64,000 nucleotides of DNA from Gamsiella multidivaricata (GCF_025024155.1 NW_026251763.1:62001-126000), one strand, 5' to 3'. Positions 1 through 15,404 are shown, counted from the stretch's first letter. The notes: generated by a model not told the origin, from the sequence alone. Translations and numbers: made by a program.

Positions 1-271
1 CACTGCGCCAGTCCATCTTGGTCGAGTGGGGCAGTTTACGGAGGCCAGAGGGCGAGTATGCAATCTTGATGGCAGGGTCATGGGTTGACGTCTCCTCGCA
101 GAAAAGCTGGAGCCAGGTCGCCTTCGTATCAGCAGAGGTTTCGGTCAAGATAGCCCTCAAGCCAAGCTGCTCGAACCAAGCAACCGAGGCATGATAAATT
201 TCGTCGGTAGGCGCGGTCAGGGTGAGGTGTGAGATTTGCTCGAGCACGATCTTGCTAGACTGATCCTGCAT
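1..271 (-). CDS. VOC-fold (glyoxalase/bleomycin-resistance-like) protein, 5' part only
   Basis: The minus-strand frame opens with ATG at 271 and runs off the left edge, giving about 90 N-terminal residues. The pattern 'EQISHLTLTAP' followed by 'WFEQLGLRAI' resembles the first beta strand and helix of vicinal-oxygen-chelate proteins (metal-dependent lyases, dioxygenases or resistance proteins). No metal ligand set can be checked because the gene is cut. No intron is visible in this part. The family call is an inference from a short stretch; substrate and location cannot be stated. Confidence 0.6.
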   Translation of the reverse strand, partial: MQDQSSKIVLEQISHLTLTAPTDEIYHASVAWFEQLGLRAILTETSADTKATWLQLFCEETSTHDPAIKIAYSPSGLRKLPHSTKMDWRS

Positions 272-927
272 CGTAGGAATGCTGCAATGGTCGAATGAAA
301 AAAGTGAAGGAATGACTAAAGGCGAAGGAAAGAATGAGAGGAAGGAATGAAGAAAAGAAAAATGGACGAAGAGAAGAGAAAAAGAAGAAAAGGGGACATG
401 TATCGTCGATGGACTGAATGCTTTGTCTCAGATAAAACGGCTTATTTGGTTTGAAACGCGTTCGCGACGTATCTTTCTGTCCCCGTACGCGGGTCTTCCT
501 TTTCTGGTGGTGCTTTCTTTTCATTACCCTGGCTCTGTCGACAAGAAATACTTCCACAAATAGCGTCTATCCAGATAACACACGCCCACGAGCAGCGCAT
601 TATCACACGCTTCTAACAATCGAACCTTCCGTGCAAACAAAATATTTTGTCTCAGGTAGACCACGCAGCCCATGAGAAAAAGACCAAAATGCGCATGCTG
701 ATGATACGTAGAATTACTGGAACAGCAAAGAATTACATACTGCGTTTGTTTGGGCAAAAGGATCTAAACTAGTTAATATACAAATGGACGTCGGGTGGAT
801 GTGAATTTGGATAAGAGTATACAGTGGAGGCAGATTGAACATTGAAAAATAAAGTTGAATGCAATGCACGGGTGCATGATGTAGATGGTCTTTCCGCTCT
901 GTGGGCATGTTTTTATCCCCCATACCC
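272..927. other. Intergenic: upstream of the VOC gene and 3' flank of RED
   Basis: This stretch lies between the start of the minus-strand VOC-like gene and the stop of the minus-strand RED gene. On the minus strand just upstream of 271 there is a strongly pyrimidine-rich run (plus-strand A/G-rich, about 295-400), as often seen just before fungal start codons. No coding signal was found. Confidence 0.5.
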
Positions 928-3058
928 TCACCAGTTATTCTTGCGCCGCTTGTTCCTGGAGTCGCTTCCTCCTCCGGAGGATGGCTCCTCGTCTCGCTTC
1001 GGCTTGTTCTTGTGTCCTGCGTTGCCGGACCCACTGTTCTTCTCCATCAAACGGCTAATTCGTTGCCAGTCGCGGTCCAGCTTCTCGTCCTTGCTCAGGC
1101 CCTTGCCCTTGCCGTCGTCCCACTTACCCGTCTTTCGCCCATCGCTCATTTTGACTCCATACTGGAACGATGTCTTTGGCACCACCTCCACCGTATCCTT
1201 ATACCGGTTAAAGCCTTCCTCTGTGTCGAAATCGAATCGGCCCAATTGCGCGCGCTTGTTCTTATGAGTGCCTTGATCGATCAGGATAGTCGACTGGCTC
1301 TGGTCGTCATCCTCATCAGAATCATAGGCAGTCGTACCGAGACCTCCACCTACGCCCAAACCATATGCAGAGTAATAGTCTGCATCCTCATCAACTTCAA
1401 GGCTCTCAAGCCTGGGTTTTTTCCGCGACAGTGCCTTCTCATTAAAGGGTGTGGTGTACTGGGCCGCAGCAGAAGAGGGACCATTCGCGCTAGGACCTGC
1501 AATGTTTGGATCGGAGTAGTGTGTGTCCTCCTCAGCATCCTCCTGCGCGCTGCCATCGTTACCGTCACTGTCTTCGTTCGCACTTTCTTCCCCAAAGTAA
1601 TCATTCAGATCGACATCAGTTGGCCGCGCTGGTCCCAAAACAGGTGCCTCTGAGTCCAATTCTCCGCCTTGTACGTCCATCTGCGAACCGTCGGTCATAT
1701 CTTCGTTATACTGGTTCTCGTCATTGTCACTATCGTCACTGAAGTAGCGGCTCATGTCAACATCGTCCGGTCGGGCGGGACCGACTATGGGTCCTTGATC
1801 ATCGCCGTCGACATCCATAGTGTGATCTGGTGCAGACTCATCCTTATGTTCAGGCTCCACTACATATTCGCGTCCTGCATCTGCAAAGATATCTTCGCCT
1901 TCTAGATCAGGTTCCACCATTGGTAGTGTCTCCTCATCCTGTAACTTGGCTGCTGCGATCTTGGCGGCGGCGGCCGCCGCCGCTTTCCGCTTCGCCTTGA
2001 GTTCCGCCTCACTTTCTCCAATCTTGCGCTCGCCCGTGCGGATGGCCTGCAAAACATCCATGACCTTCTTCATGACCATATCTGCCTCTGGATTTTCGAC
2101 CGTTCCTGCTAGATGTTGATCCACATCCGCCCTACTCCTGACGACCGTTGTCGGGACCGCAAAAGGGTTGTTGTCCTCTACAAACCCAGCTTTTGGTTTT
2201 TTGCTCTTGGTAGTGATTGGGAGTTCGAAAACAAAAACTGTTCGGCCTGGCAAGAACATCTCGTTGACCTTGGGTGGCCTCTTTGCTGGTTCCTCAATTG
2301 CGTACTTGAAAACATCCCTTGCCAGTACGCTGTTCGTCTCCGGTACCTCCTCCTCTTGTTTCATAACTGTGCTGCCTTCTGCTTTGACGGCCTTCTCCAC
2401 AGTTTCAAAGACTTTGTCCAGATCAGCGACCTCGCTATCCTGCCCCGAATCCTCCTGGCGGACCTTGTTCAACAGTGCATAGTCCAGACCCTTAACCAGA
2501 TGAGTGTGTTCCCTGTCTCCTCCCAAGAACTTGGACTGCTCGTACATGACCTCAGGCGCAACCTCGGCTGCAGCCTCCTCCAAAGTTGAAAGAATTTGCT
2601 CCGTCTCGATATAATCCGGGTTCATACCCTGCCGTCGTTCTGTAGCTCTGTCCCTGTATTTACTTCCGGCCGCCGAGGCATCCTTTGCAGGGGTCTTTTG
2701 CGCATGTTTTTTGTACTTGTGTTTGTTCGACCCGCCTTCTGATGAACGCGGTGTCTGCGGTGCTGGAACACGGGCTGTCCTGCCTGCCATGCCAAGCGCT
2801 CTCATGCTGCCTCCTGAAAATGACCCGCCAATACCTCCTGTACCGCCTGGTGCCGCACGAGGTGTAGCCAGTAGCTTCCTGAAATCATCCTGACTCAGCC
2901 TATTGGGATTGAGAAGGAGGGGACGTTGTTAACAAAGTAATGGGCATAAAAGGTTGTTATACCAGTGAAGTAATACACGTAGTCTTTTACCCTCCTGCTT
3001 TCTCTTCCTTTTTCTCTGCTGAAGGCTTGAACGCTGGTGGTGGCATTGAATTTGACAT
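928..3058 (-). CDS. IK: RED/IK family spliceosome protein
   Basis: Two exons, 3058-2991 and 2899-928, give 679 aa. RED (IK, SMU-2 in nematodes) is a nuclear B-complex spliceosome protein that works with MFAP1/SMU1. The N-terminal signature is clear: 'LSQDDFRKLL' opens exon 2, followed by 'YRDRATERRQGMNPDY' and 'SKFLGGDREHTHLVKGLDYAL', the core of the RED_N domain. The middle carries acidic repeats with a recurring 'VGPARP.DVD' motif, replacing the RED/KED dipeptide tract of animals. The tail 'GVKMSDGRKTG' to the lysine-rich end matches the RED_C region. The intron has a GTAAAA donor. It is divergent from the RSC9 gene, 161 bp away. Family assignment is secure. Confidence 0.93.
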
Positions 3059-3219
3059 TATGGACGATGGGTGCTTGAAGGTGCTGAGGCGACTTGAAAA
3101 CGCTGAAAACGGCTGGGTGACGTCATTTTTGGGAGGAAGGAAACGCAGATTGTGATTCGGCCCTCTTTATTCTCCACACAGCGGACCACCACCTCTTGAA
3201 GTTTAATCACGGAGAAGCG
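3059..3219. promoter_or_regulatory. Short divergent promoter shared by RED and RSC9
   Basis: Only 161 bp separate the two start codons, so the space must hold both promoters and both 5' leaders. No TATA box is obvious. It links a splicing gene to a chromatin-remodelling gene. Co-regulation is inferred only from the spacing. Confidence 0.55.
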
Positions 3220-5920
3220 ATGCGTCGGGAAGGCACAATTGAATACACGGAGGAGTACAACCGGTTCATGGATCGGTTGGAAGCATTCCATCAGAAGCAT
3301 GGGTAGGAGAGAACACCGCACATGGAGACAAGCGAAACAACGCACCACGATATTCCTCATTTAATTCTGAACAACACAACAAGGATGCTAACCTTTTGAC
3401 ACGGTCGCTGTCTTCTTCCGATTCAAAGGACTGTTCTCAACCGCGAGCCTGTGCTGGGTTCACAGCGACTAGACCTACTCAAGGTGTACAAGCTGGTGAC
3501 GGCCCATGGTGGGTGCGAAAAGGTACCAGTACTTTGTGCAGTTCTTTTTTCTTCAGGACACACTAAGGGATATATTTCCCATCAAATCCTAATCGTGCCT
3601 TCAATTGAACTTACGATATCGATCATAGGTCACAGCGGAGCGTGGGTGGAAGCGTATTACACTGCCGTTCAATTTTCCGCCAACGTGTACTAACAGCGCC
3701 TATGTGATGAAGAGCGTTTATGTCAAGAACCTGGAGCTATTTGAGCAGGAGGATTTTTTCGGTAAGGAGGTGCCCGTGAACAGGAATGAGCCAGTTGAAT
3801 CCAACATCTCTCGCTCTCGTGAAGGTGAGAACTGTGTGGATTTTAGTTTCATCGTGTGAATGATTATCTCCGGATTACCGTCCACTTACGTTTTTACGAC
3901 TGTTCTTCTTGCCATTTAGCGTCGCAAACTCCAACCAACAAACGCGGGCCCTATATGACATCAGCCATGAAGCAGCAGCTAGCAATGCAACAACAGCAAC
4001 AAATGCAACAGCAGCAGCAGCAACAACAGCAAATGCAGCATCAGATGCAACAGCAGCCGATACCTCCCCAGCCCATCCCCCACCCCATGCCAACAGGACC
4101 TCAAGGAGCACCATCAGCAGCGATTCCTGCACCACCCTTGAGGCCCTCCAATTTCCTGGAAGGATACTACGTCGAAGGAGGTCATCAGAACAGAATCCTT
4201 CTTGCTCTCAAATCAGAACTGCCAAACGAGATTGATTGGGCATTCAGTCGACTTATCTCTCTGTCATATGAATGGAATGAATTCTCGCTCAACATGATTC
4301 CAGGATTGCTCAACGAGCTCCTGTCGTTTGCTCAGCCCTTTTTCGACTGGTGGTCATCGCTTGAGTCAAAGGAACAGGAGGAGCTCGTGGACGAGGATCT
4401 ATTGAGCATGAGTGAGACCCACAACATGGAGCGTATTTTGCAGGTCTTTCATATTCTCCGCAACCTTTCGTTCCTGGATCACAACACCGTTATATTGACT
4501 GAGCACGCCAAATTCCGCAGAATGCTTCAACAGGGGCTGTCTATGCCTCCATCAACTCAGCTGAACGAGCTGCGGATTTATTGTTTGGACACACTGGAAT
4601 GCCTCAGTATTCACATCACTCTGCGCTCGAAATTCGATATATACCTGCGGGAACTGCACAGGTTGCTGCTGACGAACGACAAGGCTATGATCCTGGGAAG
4701 TCTCCGGGCGTTGACTCGGTTGGCGGCTAACGAACATAACGAAAAAATTCTGAGCGACATTGACCCAGAGATCATCGAGAGGATATCACAGCTATTGCTC
4801 ATTCAGGATGAAGAGCTTATTGGAGCTACACTTGACTATCTCTACCAGTTCTCAAGTTTCCATGGCGATGCCGCTGTGCAGATCGCAAAGAATTTCCCAG
4901 GAAACATTGTCTCCGTCTTGGTGCAGTTCCTATCCTGGGGCAGCCCCAAGACCATGCCTCCACCTGTCACAGTGGACCCGGCACAACAGATTCTCCATGA
5001 GCCATATCGTGCCTTGCATTGGTATGTTTTCTGACCAATATCTTACTCGCGCCATATTGTCCAAAGATCGTTTACTAAAGCCATTTTTTCGCTATTGATA
5101 TCAATTGATATCAAAGGCTGCAATCCAATTTTGAAAGCAATTCTCAGGCCTATATATTCGAATCAGAACTCTTCAAGCTGTATCAGACGAAATTCCTTGC
5201 CCATGGACCAATGCTGAGATCGGCGGATCTGGTTACAGTGTCGAGGGTTGGCTTCCCAAAGATGGAGACGAGCTTCGTGCAAGAGGCAGAAGGTGTGCCG
5301 CCAGTCCAAGTCATCAAAGGAATCGCCAAGAAACACTGGGTCGACTTTAGTGGTGGTAAGAGTACTGACGTGCTTGCAACTCATTACTCACGTATTTCAC
5401 GTTTGACGCTGAGTAAGCTGGCTACTAACATGGTCTTTCTGTGAATATTTTGCTTTCCATTCTAGCCGATGACAGAATTATCTGTAGATGGATTGGATGC
5501 CAAGCTGTCGTCCCGACAGAGGCGGAGTTGTTCAAGCATGCAGTTCAGGAACATATCTCTCCTGGAATGGGCCTTTACACTTGCCAATGGCTGAGCTGTA
5601 GACGCTTTACAACCCCGACTCATGATCGCCAAAAGGTGATCAAGCATCTCAAAACTCACTTCCCGCTCACACCTTCGGTCAAGCCGTTTTCGAACCGGCC
5701 TCGTTGGTTCGATATGCGTCCTAATGTTCTGGAAGTACCTGGTCGGGAGCTGGCGGGCATTCCTCTGACGGCTGTCTTTGTGCTCAGGAACCTTTCAAGA
5801 CAGAAACGGAATCAGAAGCTGTTCTTGCCATACGAAGAAAGTCTGGCGAGGATTATGGGCGAGTTTCCGAGGATGGCGGCCTTTATTGTCGATATCTTGA
5901 CGTTCCTGAGGGTCGGCTAA
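3220..5920 (+). CDS. RSC9: RSC9/ARID2-like chromatin remodelling subunit
   Basis: Six exons: 3220-3302, 3429-3522, 3629-3824, 3920-5021, 5117-5355 and 5466-5920, joined to 722 aa. Exons 1-3 encode an ARID DNA-binding domain (about residues 8-110: 'FMDRLEAFHQKHG', 'LDLLKVYKLV', 'LELFEQEDFFGK'). A Gln/Met-rich linker follows, then a long helical, armadillo-like middle. Exon 5 resembles the RFX-type winged helix (about 492-570). Exon 6 holds two zinc-finger-like motifs, each C-x4-C followed by paired histidines (about 577-635). This order (ARID, helical repeats, RFX, zinc fingers) is that of yeast Rsc9 and animal ARID2/BAF200, subunits of RSC/PBAF nucleosome remodellers. A polyadenylation-like AATAAA-type signal lies near 6040. 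Confidence 0.92.
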
Positions 5921-6135
5921 ACATGGACGTGATTGGTTCGAGATCTATTCTTTATATCTTCCATCCTCGTTCGTGTTTCGCTTACGTTTGTTTTATCATA
6001 GCATATGGCCGACAATAACGGCTACAGTCCTCCAAATAATAAAGAACCTGGCCTCGTCTTCTTCTTTGCTCGATACCGAAATGCAATATCAGCGTTTTTT
6101 TACATGCTCTGAACGTAGTTTATGAAACATTGAAG

Positions 6136-8249
<2,114 letters not shown>

Positions 8250-8527
8250 TTTGATTCTAATCTTGATGCGTGGACCTGATCTGTTTAGAGGGGATCACTC
8301 GAAACGGCATCGCCTGCTTTGGAATTCTTCCCGCTCCTCTTAACGTTTCAATACGGTCACACCAAAAGCGCATTCCAGGGACCTCAGAGCCAAAGGACCC
8401 TTTCCATAACCTGTTTTTCTTCTCTTCGTCATCAGCCTCTTGCTGCCTCGTCTTCTCTTCATTTTTTCAATCTTCTCAGAATACGCAGCACCTCATTCGG
8501 CTCAGCTCTCCATCGCTTCACACCAAG
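8250..8527. promoter_or_regulatory. Divergent promoter between NDUFAF7 and the GPR107-like gene
   Basis: The 278-bp gap separates two start codons. The plus-strand side (about 8400-8520) is CT-rich, as is common immediately upstream of fungal start codons. No TATA box was recognised. Confidence 0.5.
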
Positions 8528-10891
8528 ATGAACCTCAGGACAGTGTCGTTCGTCATCGCAACCGCTGCCCTGGCAGCAGTTGCCTACGCCCGACCCGAGC
8601 TCATTATATCCGACGACCAACGTGGCCTCATTTACATTGGGTCCTTTGGCTTTCTCGCCGGCGGCACCCTAGATATGGACCTCCAGAACCTGAAGGTAAT
8701 AATGACAAGAGTCGGTCGGTGTAATGTGGAAATATTCAGTCTTGACGGTCAGTCGCTCGTCTTCTTCATCCGCTCACCGCTATAATTTTTCACTCCAACT
8801 GGTGGTTTTTAGGTCGTGCCATATGACGGCGACACAGGGGAAGAAAAGCGAATTGGTTTTCTAATCCAAAAGGGCAGCTCAGATGCCGATATGGTTGACT
8901 GGGAAGAGGGCTGTATTCTGGACGACCCTACATTCAAGGATGACATTGATCAGGGAAGGAGCGAGTTCAGACAGCTGGATACGACACAGACAGCGTAAGC
9001 GATAGAACAGTTCGTCAAGGAAACCACACCGTCGTCCGTCTGCTCAACGAATGACGTCTTCTATAGAACTTGTTAAATATTCACACATTTTTCTTTCCTT
9101 TCTAGGTTCCAATACCATCGCGAAGTTCAGCCTGGAGAAGAAGAAATGTGGAACATGTTGTTCGTGAACTGCCCTAGTAGTATCGTCTCGTTCAGAGTAA
9201 GCAGTGAAAATCGGCAGCGATAATTAGCGGTAGGATGGCCCTGATTTTTAACCACCACATCTTGTACTTTTCTAGTTGAAGATAACAGAGATCAATCCTG
9301 GAAACAACTATCTGAGCGCAGGAGATATTCCATTACCAAGGGTATATGCTGGTTCTGCTGTCGCTTACTTTGCAGCAAGCGCGCTCTGGTTCTATATGTT
9401 GATGAAGAAGGACACCAAGGTCTTTTGGCCACACAAGTTGATGTAAGCTGGGACTTTTTAGCAATAGGGGACGTGTAATAGAGGAAGTGACGACATTGAG
9501 ACTATGTGAGCTGACTGTCTCTTTTGCTTTTATTCACCGTATAGCCTCGTTCTTGCCATGATGATTGGAATCCAAAAGACGTTTCAGGCTGTAGGTGTCT
9601 TCTCCGCTGAAATGTTCAATAGGATGACCCTATCCGGACCATATCGGCCGTGGACTAACTGATATTTCAATGCTGTAACGATAGTTGAAAGTGCACTACA
9701 TGAGGACAGGTGTTGATGCTGAGGGCTGGACGGTCATGTTCTACATTTTCGCCTTGTAAGTCCATATCAATGGCCGCTTACCATGCAGAAGTACTATCTC
9801 TGAACTCTTATGCGGCTGAACTAACGACTCTTTGCCTTCGCTCATCCTCCTGGAACTGTTCATGAACAGCCTCAAAGGATCGCTTAGTATTCTTATCATT
9901 ACGTTGATTGCATCCGGTTGGATGTTGTAAGTTTTTCGCTTTCATGAAGGGCAGAGTGTGAGGTCAACATATCGTACGCTTTTTCATGATAGAGTACTGA
10001 CAATATCCATTCTCATCTATACTATTAGCATCAAGCCGTTCCTATCGCCAAAGGACAAGAAGATTATTCTTTTCATTATCCCACTGCAGGTATGACCATC
10101 GTTCGCATTGATCAAATACAAGGGTCTGGTAGGCGTTTATGAGTCCTCCTGACGCATCATCTTGTAACACATTCTGCTAGATCCTTTCCAATATTGCATC
10201 GACAATCAGCAGCGAAACTGCCATCGGATCTATTAATTGGTCGTTCTGGGTAAGTATCGATAATGAATACGCTTTATTATTTTTATTCAGACTTTATCAA
10301 TTAACAATGCGAACTTTGCCTCGGGTATAATCTTAGACACAAGTGTTCCCCATGGTCGATCTCATCAGTTGCGTGGTTATTCTCGGCGTCATTATCCAGA
10401 CACAGAGGCATCTAGGTGAGGCTGCAGAGACTGAGGGAAAGGTTGCCGAGAACAAGAGCAAGTACAAGCTCTGGGGATCGTTCTATCTCATCACAGTCGT
10501 CTACATCTACCTGACGAGGATCTTGGTCGAGTTCTTGAAGGTCGCTCTGCCGTACCAATATGTCCAATGGTTGGTCGAGTTGCTCAATGAGGCCATCACA
10601 CTTGGCTTCTACGCAACGATCGGGTAAGATATACCTACTATTAATTTGTCGTGGACAATGATTGTTTTGGCGCACATGTCGTTAGTTGTTCTAACAGGCC
10701 TGCCTTTGTTTGTATTCCTTGTATTCACTGTGTCCAGATGGAAATTCCGACCATACGCGAATAACCCATACACACTGATCGACGAGGACGAGGATGATCA
10801 TGATATCGAGTCCGGCGTCAACGGAGGCGAGACTCATGGTCTCCAGACCATGTCCAGACGTGAAGGTAGAACCAATGAGCACGACGAGTAG
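8528..10891 (+). CDS. GPR107/GPR108-type seven-transmembrane protein (GOST family)
   Basis: Eleven exons: 8528-8695, 8813-8994, 9106-9196, 9276-9442, 9545-9590, 9685-9755, 9870-9926, 10029-10089, 10181-10249, 10337-10623 and 10738-10891, giving 450 aa. Residues 1-20 form a signal peptide. A lumenal beta-rich domain ('RGLIYIGSFGFLAGGTLDMDLQ') leads into seven hydrophobic segments from about residue 165 to 410. The Lung-7-TM core is visible in 'YFAASALWFYML', 'KVHYMRTG' and 'LISCVVILGVIIQT'. Known members are Golgi or endosomal proteins linked to membrane trafficking. The tail is acidic and cytosolic. It is convergent with NBP35. GPR107 and GPR108 cannot be told apart here. Confidence 0.9.
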
Positions 10892-11037
10892 ACAAAAAAA
10901 ACTATACGAAGTGTACCATTTTAATGCATGGCCAATAAATGCTCTAGAAAAGTACATGGTATGCCAGTTGCTTTATTTTTATTTTTGAATGACCTGGAGG
11001 CTATGGTACATGGTTAAACGGGCTGAATCTTGGATTT

Positions 11038-12393
11038 CTACTGGGGCAAGACCTTCTTGATTTCTGTATGGAGAAAAAAGAAGGGCAAGACTCGGTCAGC
11101 ACACATTTGATGACAAAATAAACCGAGCGAAAAGTAAAAATATAAATATGCGTACCTGAGATAATGTCCTGGTACGCCTTTGTAGCGGGCGAGTCCGGGT
11201 ATTCTTCCAAGAATGAGAGACCTTGGTCACACGATTTGCCTGTTCGGTCGATACACAGAGTGTGGAGCAAATTCAGAAAGCGTCGTATTAGTCAATATCC
11301 TTAGATTCCACTTTCTTCGCCAGAACATAAAGTAGAGATGATGACAGCAGCAGTAACGTTACCAATGCGAGGATCCAGAGGAATGCTTCCCAAGAACCTG
11401 ACATTCGTATCCTCTGCCATCTTCTTGGCGCCTCCTGTGGTCGGTGCAAAGATCACGCTCTCACCATGACAACTAGGACAGACGAACCCGGCCATGTTCT
11501 CGACTACACCAATGATCGGGATCTTGACCTTTCGACAGAAATCAATCTCCTTCCTCACATCTTGCAAGGCTACTTCCTGTGGGGTCGTGATCAGGATCGC
11601 GCCCGTGATTCCGGTCTCCTTCAGGTACTGAACCACCGACAGATGCTCGTCTGATGTGCCCGGTGGTGTATCGACCACCAAGTAATCCAAATCGCCCCAA
11701 TCCACATCCTTCAGGAATTGTTTGATCAGACCATTTTTCTTCGGTCCACGCCAGATGATCGCATCGTCCGCATCCTGCAAAATGAATCCAATCGACATGA
11801 CTCCCAGGTTATCGGTCACATACACGGGTGACCACCCAGAATTGGAAGAATGGATTTGCTCACCGTCCAAACCAAACATCTTGGGGATTGACGGTCCACA
11901 AATATCAATGTCCATCACACCGACTTGAGTTTCTTCATCATGGGAGAGCGCAAACGAAAGCTGGGTCGTGAAAGAGGATTTGCCTACGCCGCCTTTTCCG
12001 GACAAGACGAGGATCTTGTGCTTGACGGTCCCCATACGGTCGTTAATCAATGGCAAATCTAATAGTAAATTTGGATTGCACAGTCTATGAGTCAGCTAAA
12101 ATCGTATGAGAAAGAGACTTAATATCCAGAGGTAAGCAAGGCCAGGGGAAAGAGACCAACCTGGATCGGGTCCTTTGGGCGCTGTAGCACAGGCGTTCTG
12201 GTTCGGGCAGCCATCACATGCGCTCGCCTTGCCAGCCTGCTCGCTCTCAGTACCCTATGTGCAATAAAAAGGAAAAGATGAGGAGTCAGCAAGAGAAGAC
12301 TTCATTAAAACACAAAGGGGCTTCTCATTCCACACACCGACATACTGGGCAGTGCTCAGGTGCATTTTCGGGTGCTGCTGTGGATGGTGACAT
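11038..12393 (-). CDS. NBP35: NBP35/NUBP1 cytosolic Fe-S cluster scaffold ATPase
   Basis: Five exons: 12393-12346, 12254-12161, 12058-11363, 11239-11156 and 11063-11038, joined to 315 aa. The N-terminal cysteines have the exact C-x13-C-x2-C-x5-C spacing (residues 15, 29, 32, 38) that separates Nbp35 from Cfd1. The P-loop 'GKGGVGKSS' and the C-terminal 'CPSC' bridging-cluster motif are intact. Nbp35 forms a heterocomplex with Cfd1 and loads [4Fe-4S] clusters onto cytosolic and nuclear apoproteins. The N-terminal cysteines are split between exons 1 and 2, and the last exon adds only eight codons. It is convergent with the GPR107-like gene (146 bp). Confidence 0.96.
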
Positions 12394-13034
12394 GGTGTGT
12401 ATAGAAAGGACAGTGGAGCTGGCTGGTTGAATGGTGTTCAAAAAGAGATGCATTTGTCATCCTAGGGGATGAACATTACCCTTAAGAGGGCCGACACTTC
12501 AGTCTACTGGATTTATTTAACCTTATCAGATGTGCACCAAAGTTTTGCTTTGTTCTCACAAGGTCTTTATTTGACTCCGGAGATCCATCAAGACCAGGAC
12601 AGAACAGAAAAAAAGGTAAAAAAAAAAGAAAAAAAAGCTGGTGCGAGTAAAAAACCTCTACCTGACTGGAAGAGGAAAAAAAAAGAAAAAAAGAGAGAGG
12701 GAATGCCAATGTGTTTTCTATCTACAGGCGATAAACGAAAGGAACAGAGCGAAAGAAACAACGATACAAGTACATGTAACGACATGAAATTGAACAGCAT
12801 CGACTGTGAGTGGATGTGAATGCAGGGCAGAAAGAGAATTATAAAGTACATTGAGCGCCCGCGGGCGGGTTGGTGTGCGTATACAAGTGTTGGAGAGAGA
12901 TAAAACGAAAGGGTTGTTATAAACAGGAAACCATTCGAAAGGCGGACGTATAATCACAAGGTCCGAGAGAGATGATATATCGGCAGAAGCAGAGTACGAT
13001 ATGCGCATGTGCTAGAGGACAATCGATGTTGGTC
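12394..13034. other. Intergenic: NBP35 upstream region and BET 3' flank
   Basis: Purine-rich on the plus strand (A/G runs about 12590-12700), i.e. pyrimidine-rich on the minus strand in the NBP35 promoter direction. No coding sequence was found. Confidence 0.5.
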
Positions 13035-15338
13035 TCAGTCGCTGTCGCTTCCCGAATCAGTCTCGGATCCAGAGGAGCTGGAGCTTCCACTCGAACTGGA
13101 GGAATACCCATCATTCGCAGGGAGATGAGGGCCTGGTAGCCAAAAGAGAAAAGATGCATGACGATCAGCAACAATGCTTCAGACGGTCTTTCCCGTGCAA
13201 CAAAGAATGAAGCCATCAGTACAATTCGGTACATACCCTTCTGATGTGCGGCAGGCTGTTCAAACTTTTGGAGGGTCCGCTCCAGTTCTGTGATCTTCTT
13301 AGTGGCATCTTCTTCCGAGTACTGGACCTTGACCTTCTTCGGCGCAGGCTTCTTGCGCTTCACAGTCGTATTCTTCTTCACATATTGATACAACTTGTAC
13401 AACGTACGGGGATCCAATGAATCCATGTCGAGCTCAATCTCCTCTTGACCACCATTCTAGAGTCGTAGAACGTGAGGAAAGTTCGGTTAATACAAGGTCC
13501 ATATCATTCGCACCATACAGAGTTGCTCGTTCTCCAGTAATATTGCAGTAACTTACGTCGCGAAGATGGGGCATGCTGTTGTGAATGATCTGCACAACGT
13601 TCGCCAGCTTGTCGCCCTCAAACTTATTGATACTGTCGCTGAGTTCCTTCTTTTGCTCAAAGGTGATGGTCGGAACGTCTTCCTCGCTACTGCTCTCGCT
13701 TTCACTGGTATAGACAGGTCTGGAACGCTTGATTGGCACCTTCTTCCTCTCGGGGGCTGAAGCCTTGACAGGAGCAGGCTTGGCTGGAGTTTTGGCTGGA
13801 GTCTTAGAAGCTGTCTTGGACTTGGCGGGCTTCTCCTGCGAGGATGCCTTTGCTGACTTCTTCTCTGCCTTTTCCTTCTTCTTGGCCGCCTTCATCTGCT
13901 TCAGCTTTTCAGACAACGTCTTCAAATGTCTCTCCATCTCGGCGATTTTTTCGTCTATAATGTAGAGCAAGGAAAATGAAAAACAATAAGCATTCGTCAC
14001 TTGAACGAGGCAATGGCATAACTCAGAGCTGAAAAAGTGCTATAAAGCGATGCAAGTACCAGACGAGTCAACGTCGTCCTCTTCGGACTCCACAGTGGGC
14101 TCCTCAACAACGGGCGGCGGGGTTGGGGGTGAAGGACGCTCGGCCCACTTTTCGTTGAACAACTTCTCCATCCTGCGACCCATTGTGTGAACGAGGGATC
14201 CTGCAGGATTGAACTTGAAACAATTCCAAAGTACCAAACGAACATCGGCCTCGAACATCGCCGCATTGTCGTATTCGTCTTCCTCCAGCTTTTTGCGGAC
14301 GGTTGAAATGTCCATAGGATTCTTAATAACCTTGGGGTAGTCCGGGATATTAAGTGCCACCCAATCCACTGGTTCCATGAAAGGGTACATGAACTCTGCG
14401 TTCGCCTTCTTTGAGAACTCGCGCAAGATCGATCCGCAGTATCGCAGCTGAGGGTCCGACTTCCACTTTCCTGTTCCCTTCTTTTTCACAGCAATTGCTG
14501 AGGGTATCTCCTTTGATGGCGCATGAATGTCTCGTTTGGGTCGTCGTTCTTCTGAAGCAGCTCTGGACTGAGACAGATCCATGGGAGGGTACTCTGAGAC
14601 TGGAGTAGAGAGAGGTGTGACAGCCTTGATTTCCTCCTTCTTGACAGGGTCCTTCTTGGGCTTTGAAGCAGCTGGGGTCTTTTTGGCAGTGTCTTTTGGG
14701 ATCGGCGCATCTGCAATCTTCGCATTCTAAGTGATAGCATGGTAAGCTATATTAATACAGATAGAATATCGACTAAAGAACATTTGGCAATAACGCTCAG
14801 TAATGACAACCTACGTCTTTGGGCATATGGCGCAACGAGCTGTGGAAAGAAGCCTCAAGGTTCGATGCGCAGATGGAGACGAGAGATTCCCGGCCATTGT
14901 AAAGGTAGCAATTGGAAAAAATGAGGTTGACGTCCTTCACAAAGTCGTCCACGGTATCATATTCGAGTCCATTCAGCTTCCGTTCGACTGTCGAAAGGTC
15001 CATTGGATTCTTCACTACAACCGGGTAATCGGGAATCTTTAAAAGAACTGGGTCAACTGGATTCAAGAAAGCCGGGGCGTCGCGATGTCTCTTGAGCTGC
15101 TTGATGATGGCGCCGCAGTACTTGAGCTGCTCGCGAGTCATTGCAGGCTTGCGGATTCCATTCAAGATTGGGTTCACTGACGCCAGCGCCGCATTCGAAG
15201 AGTTGATAGGTGTGATTGAAGGCACCGCGATAAGTGTGGGTGGGTTCAATGCTGGCTATAGAACAGCGTTTAGCATGCAAACAAGGGCAACAAAAAAAGG
15301 TTAAAATGCAGCCTCCTTTTGTTTCTTTTGCCTTGTTG

Positions 15339-15404
<66 letters not shown>

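Noticed and set aside
13035..13132. An alternative last BET exon frame reading 'MMGIPPVRVEAP'
   Set aside because: It lacks the Ser/Asp tail typical of BET proteins and requires a different splice phase; the phase-1 junction gives a total divisible by three.
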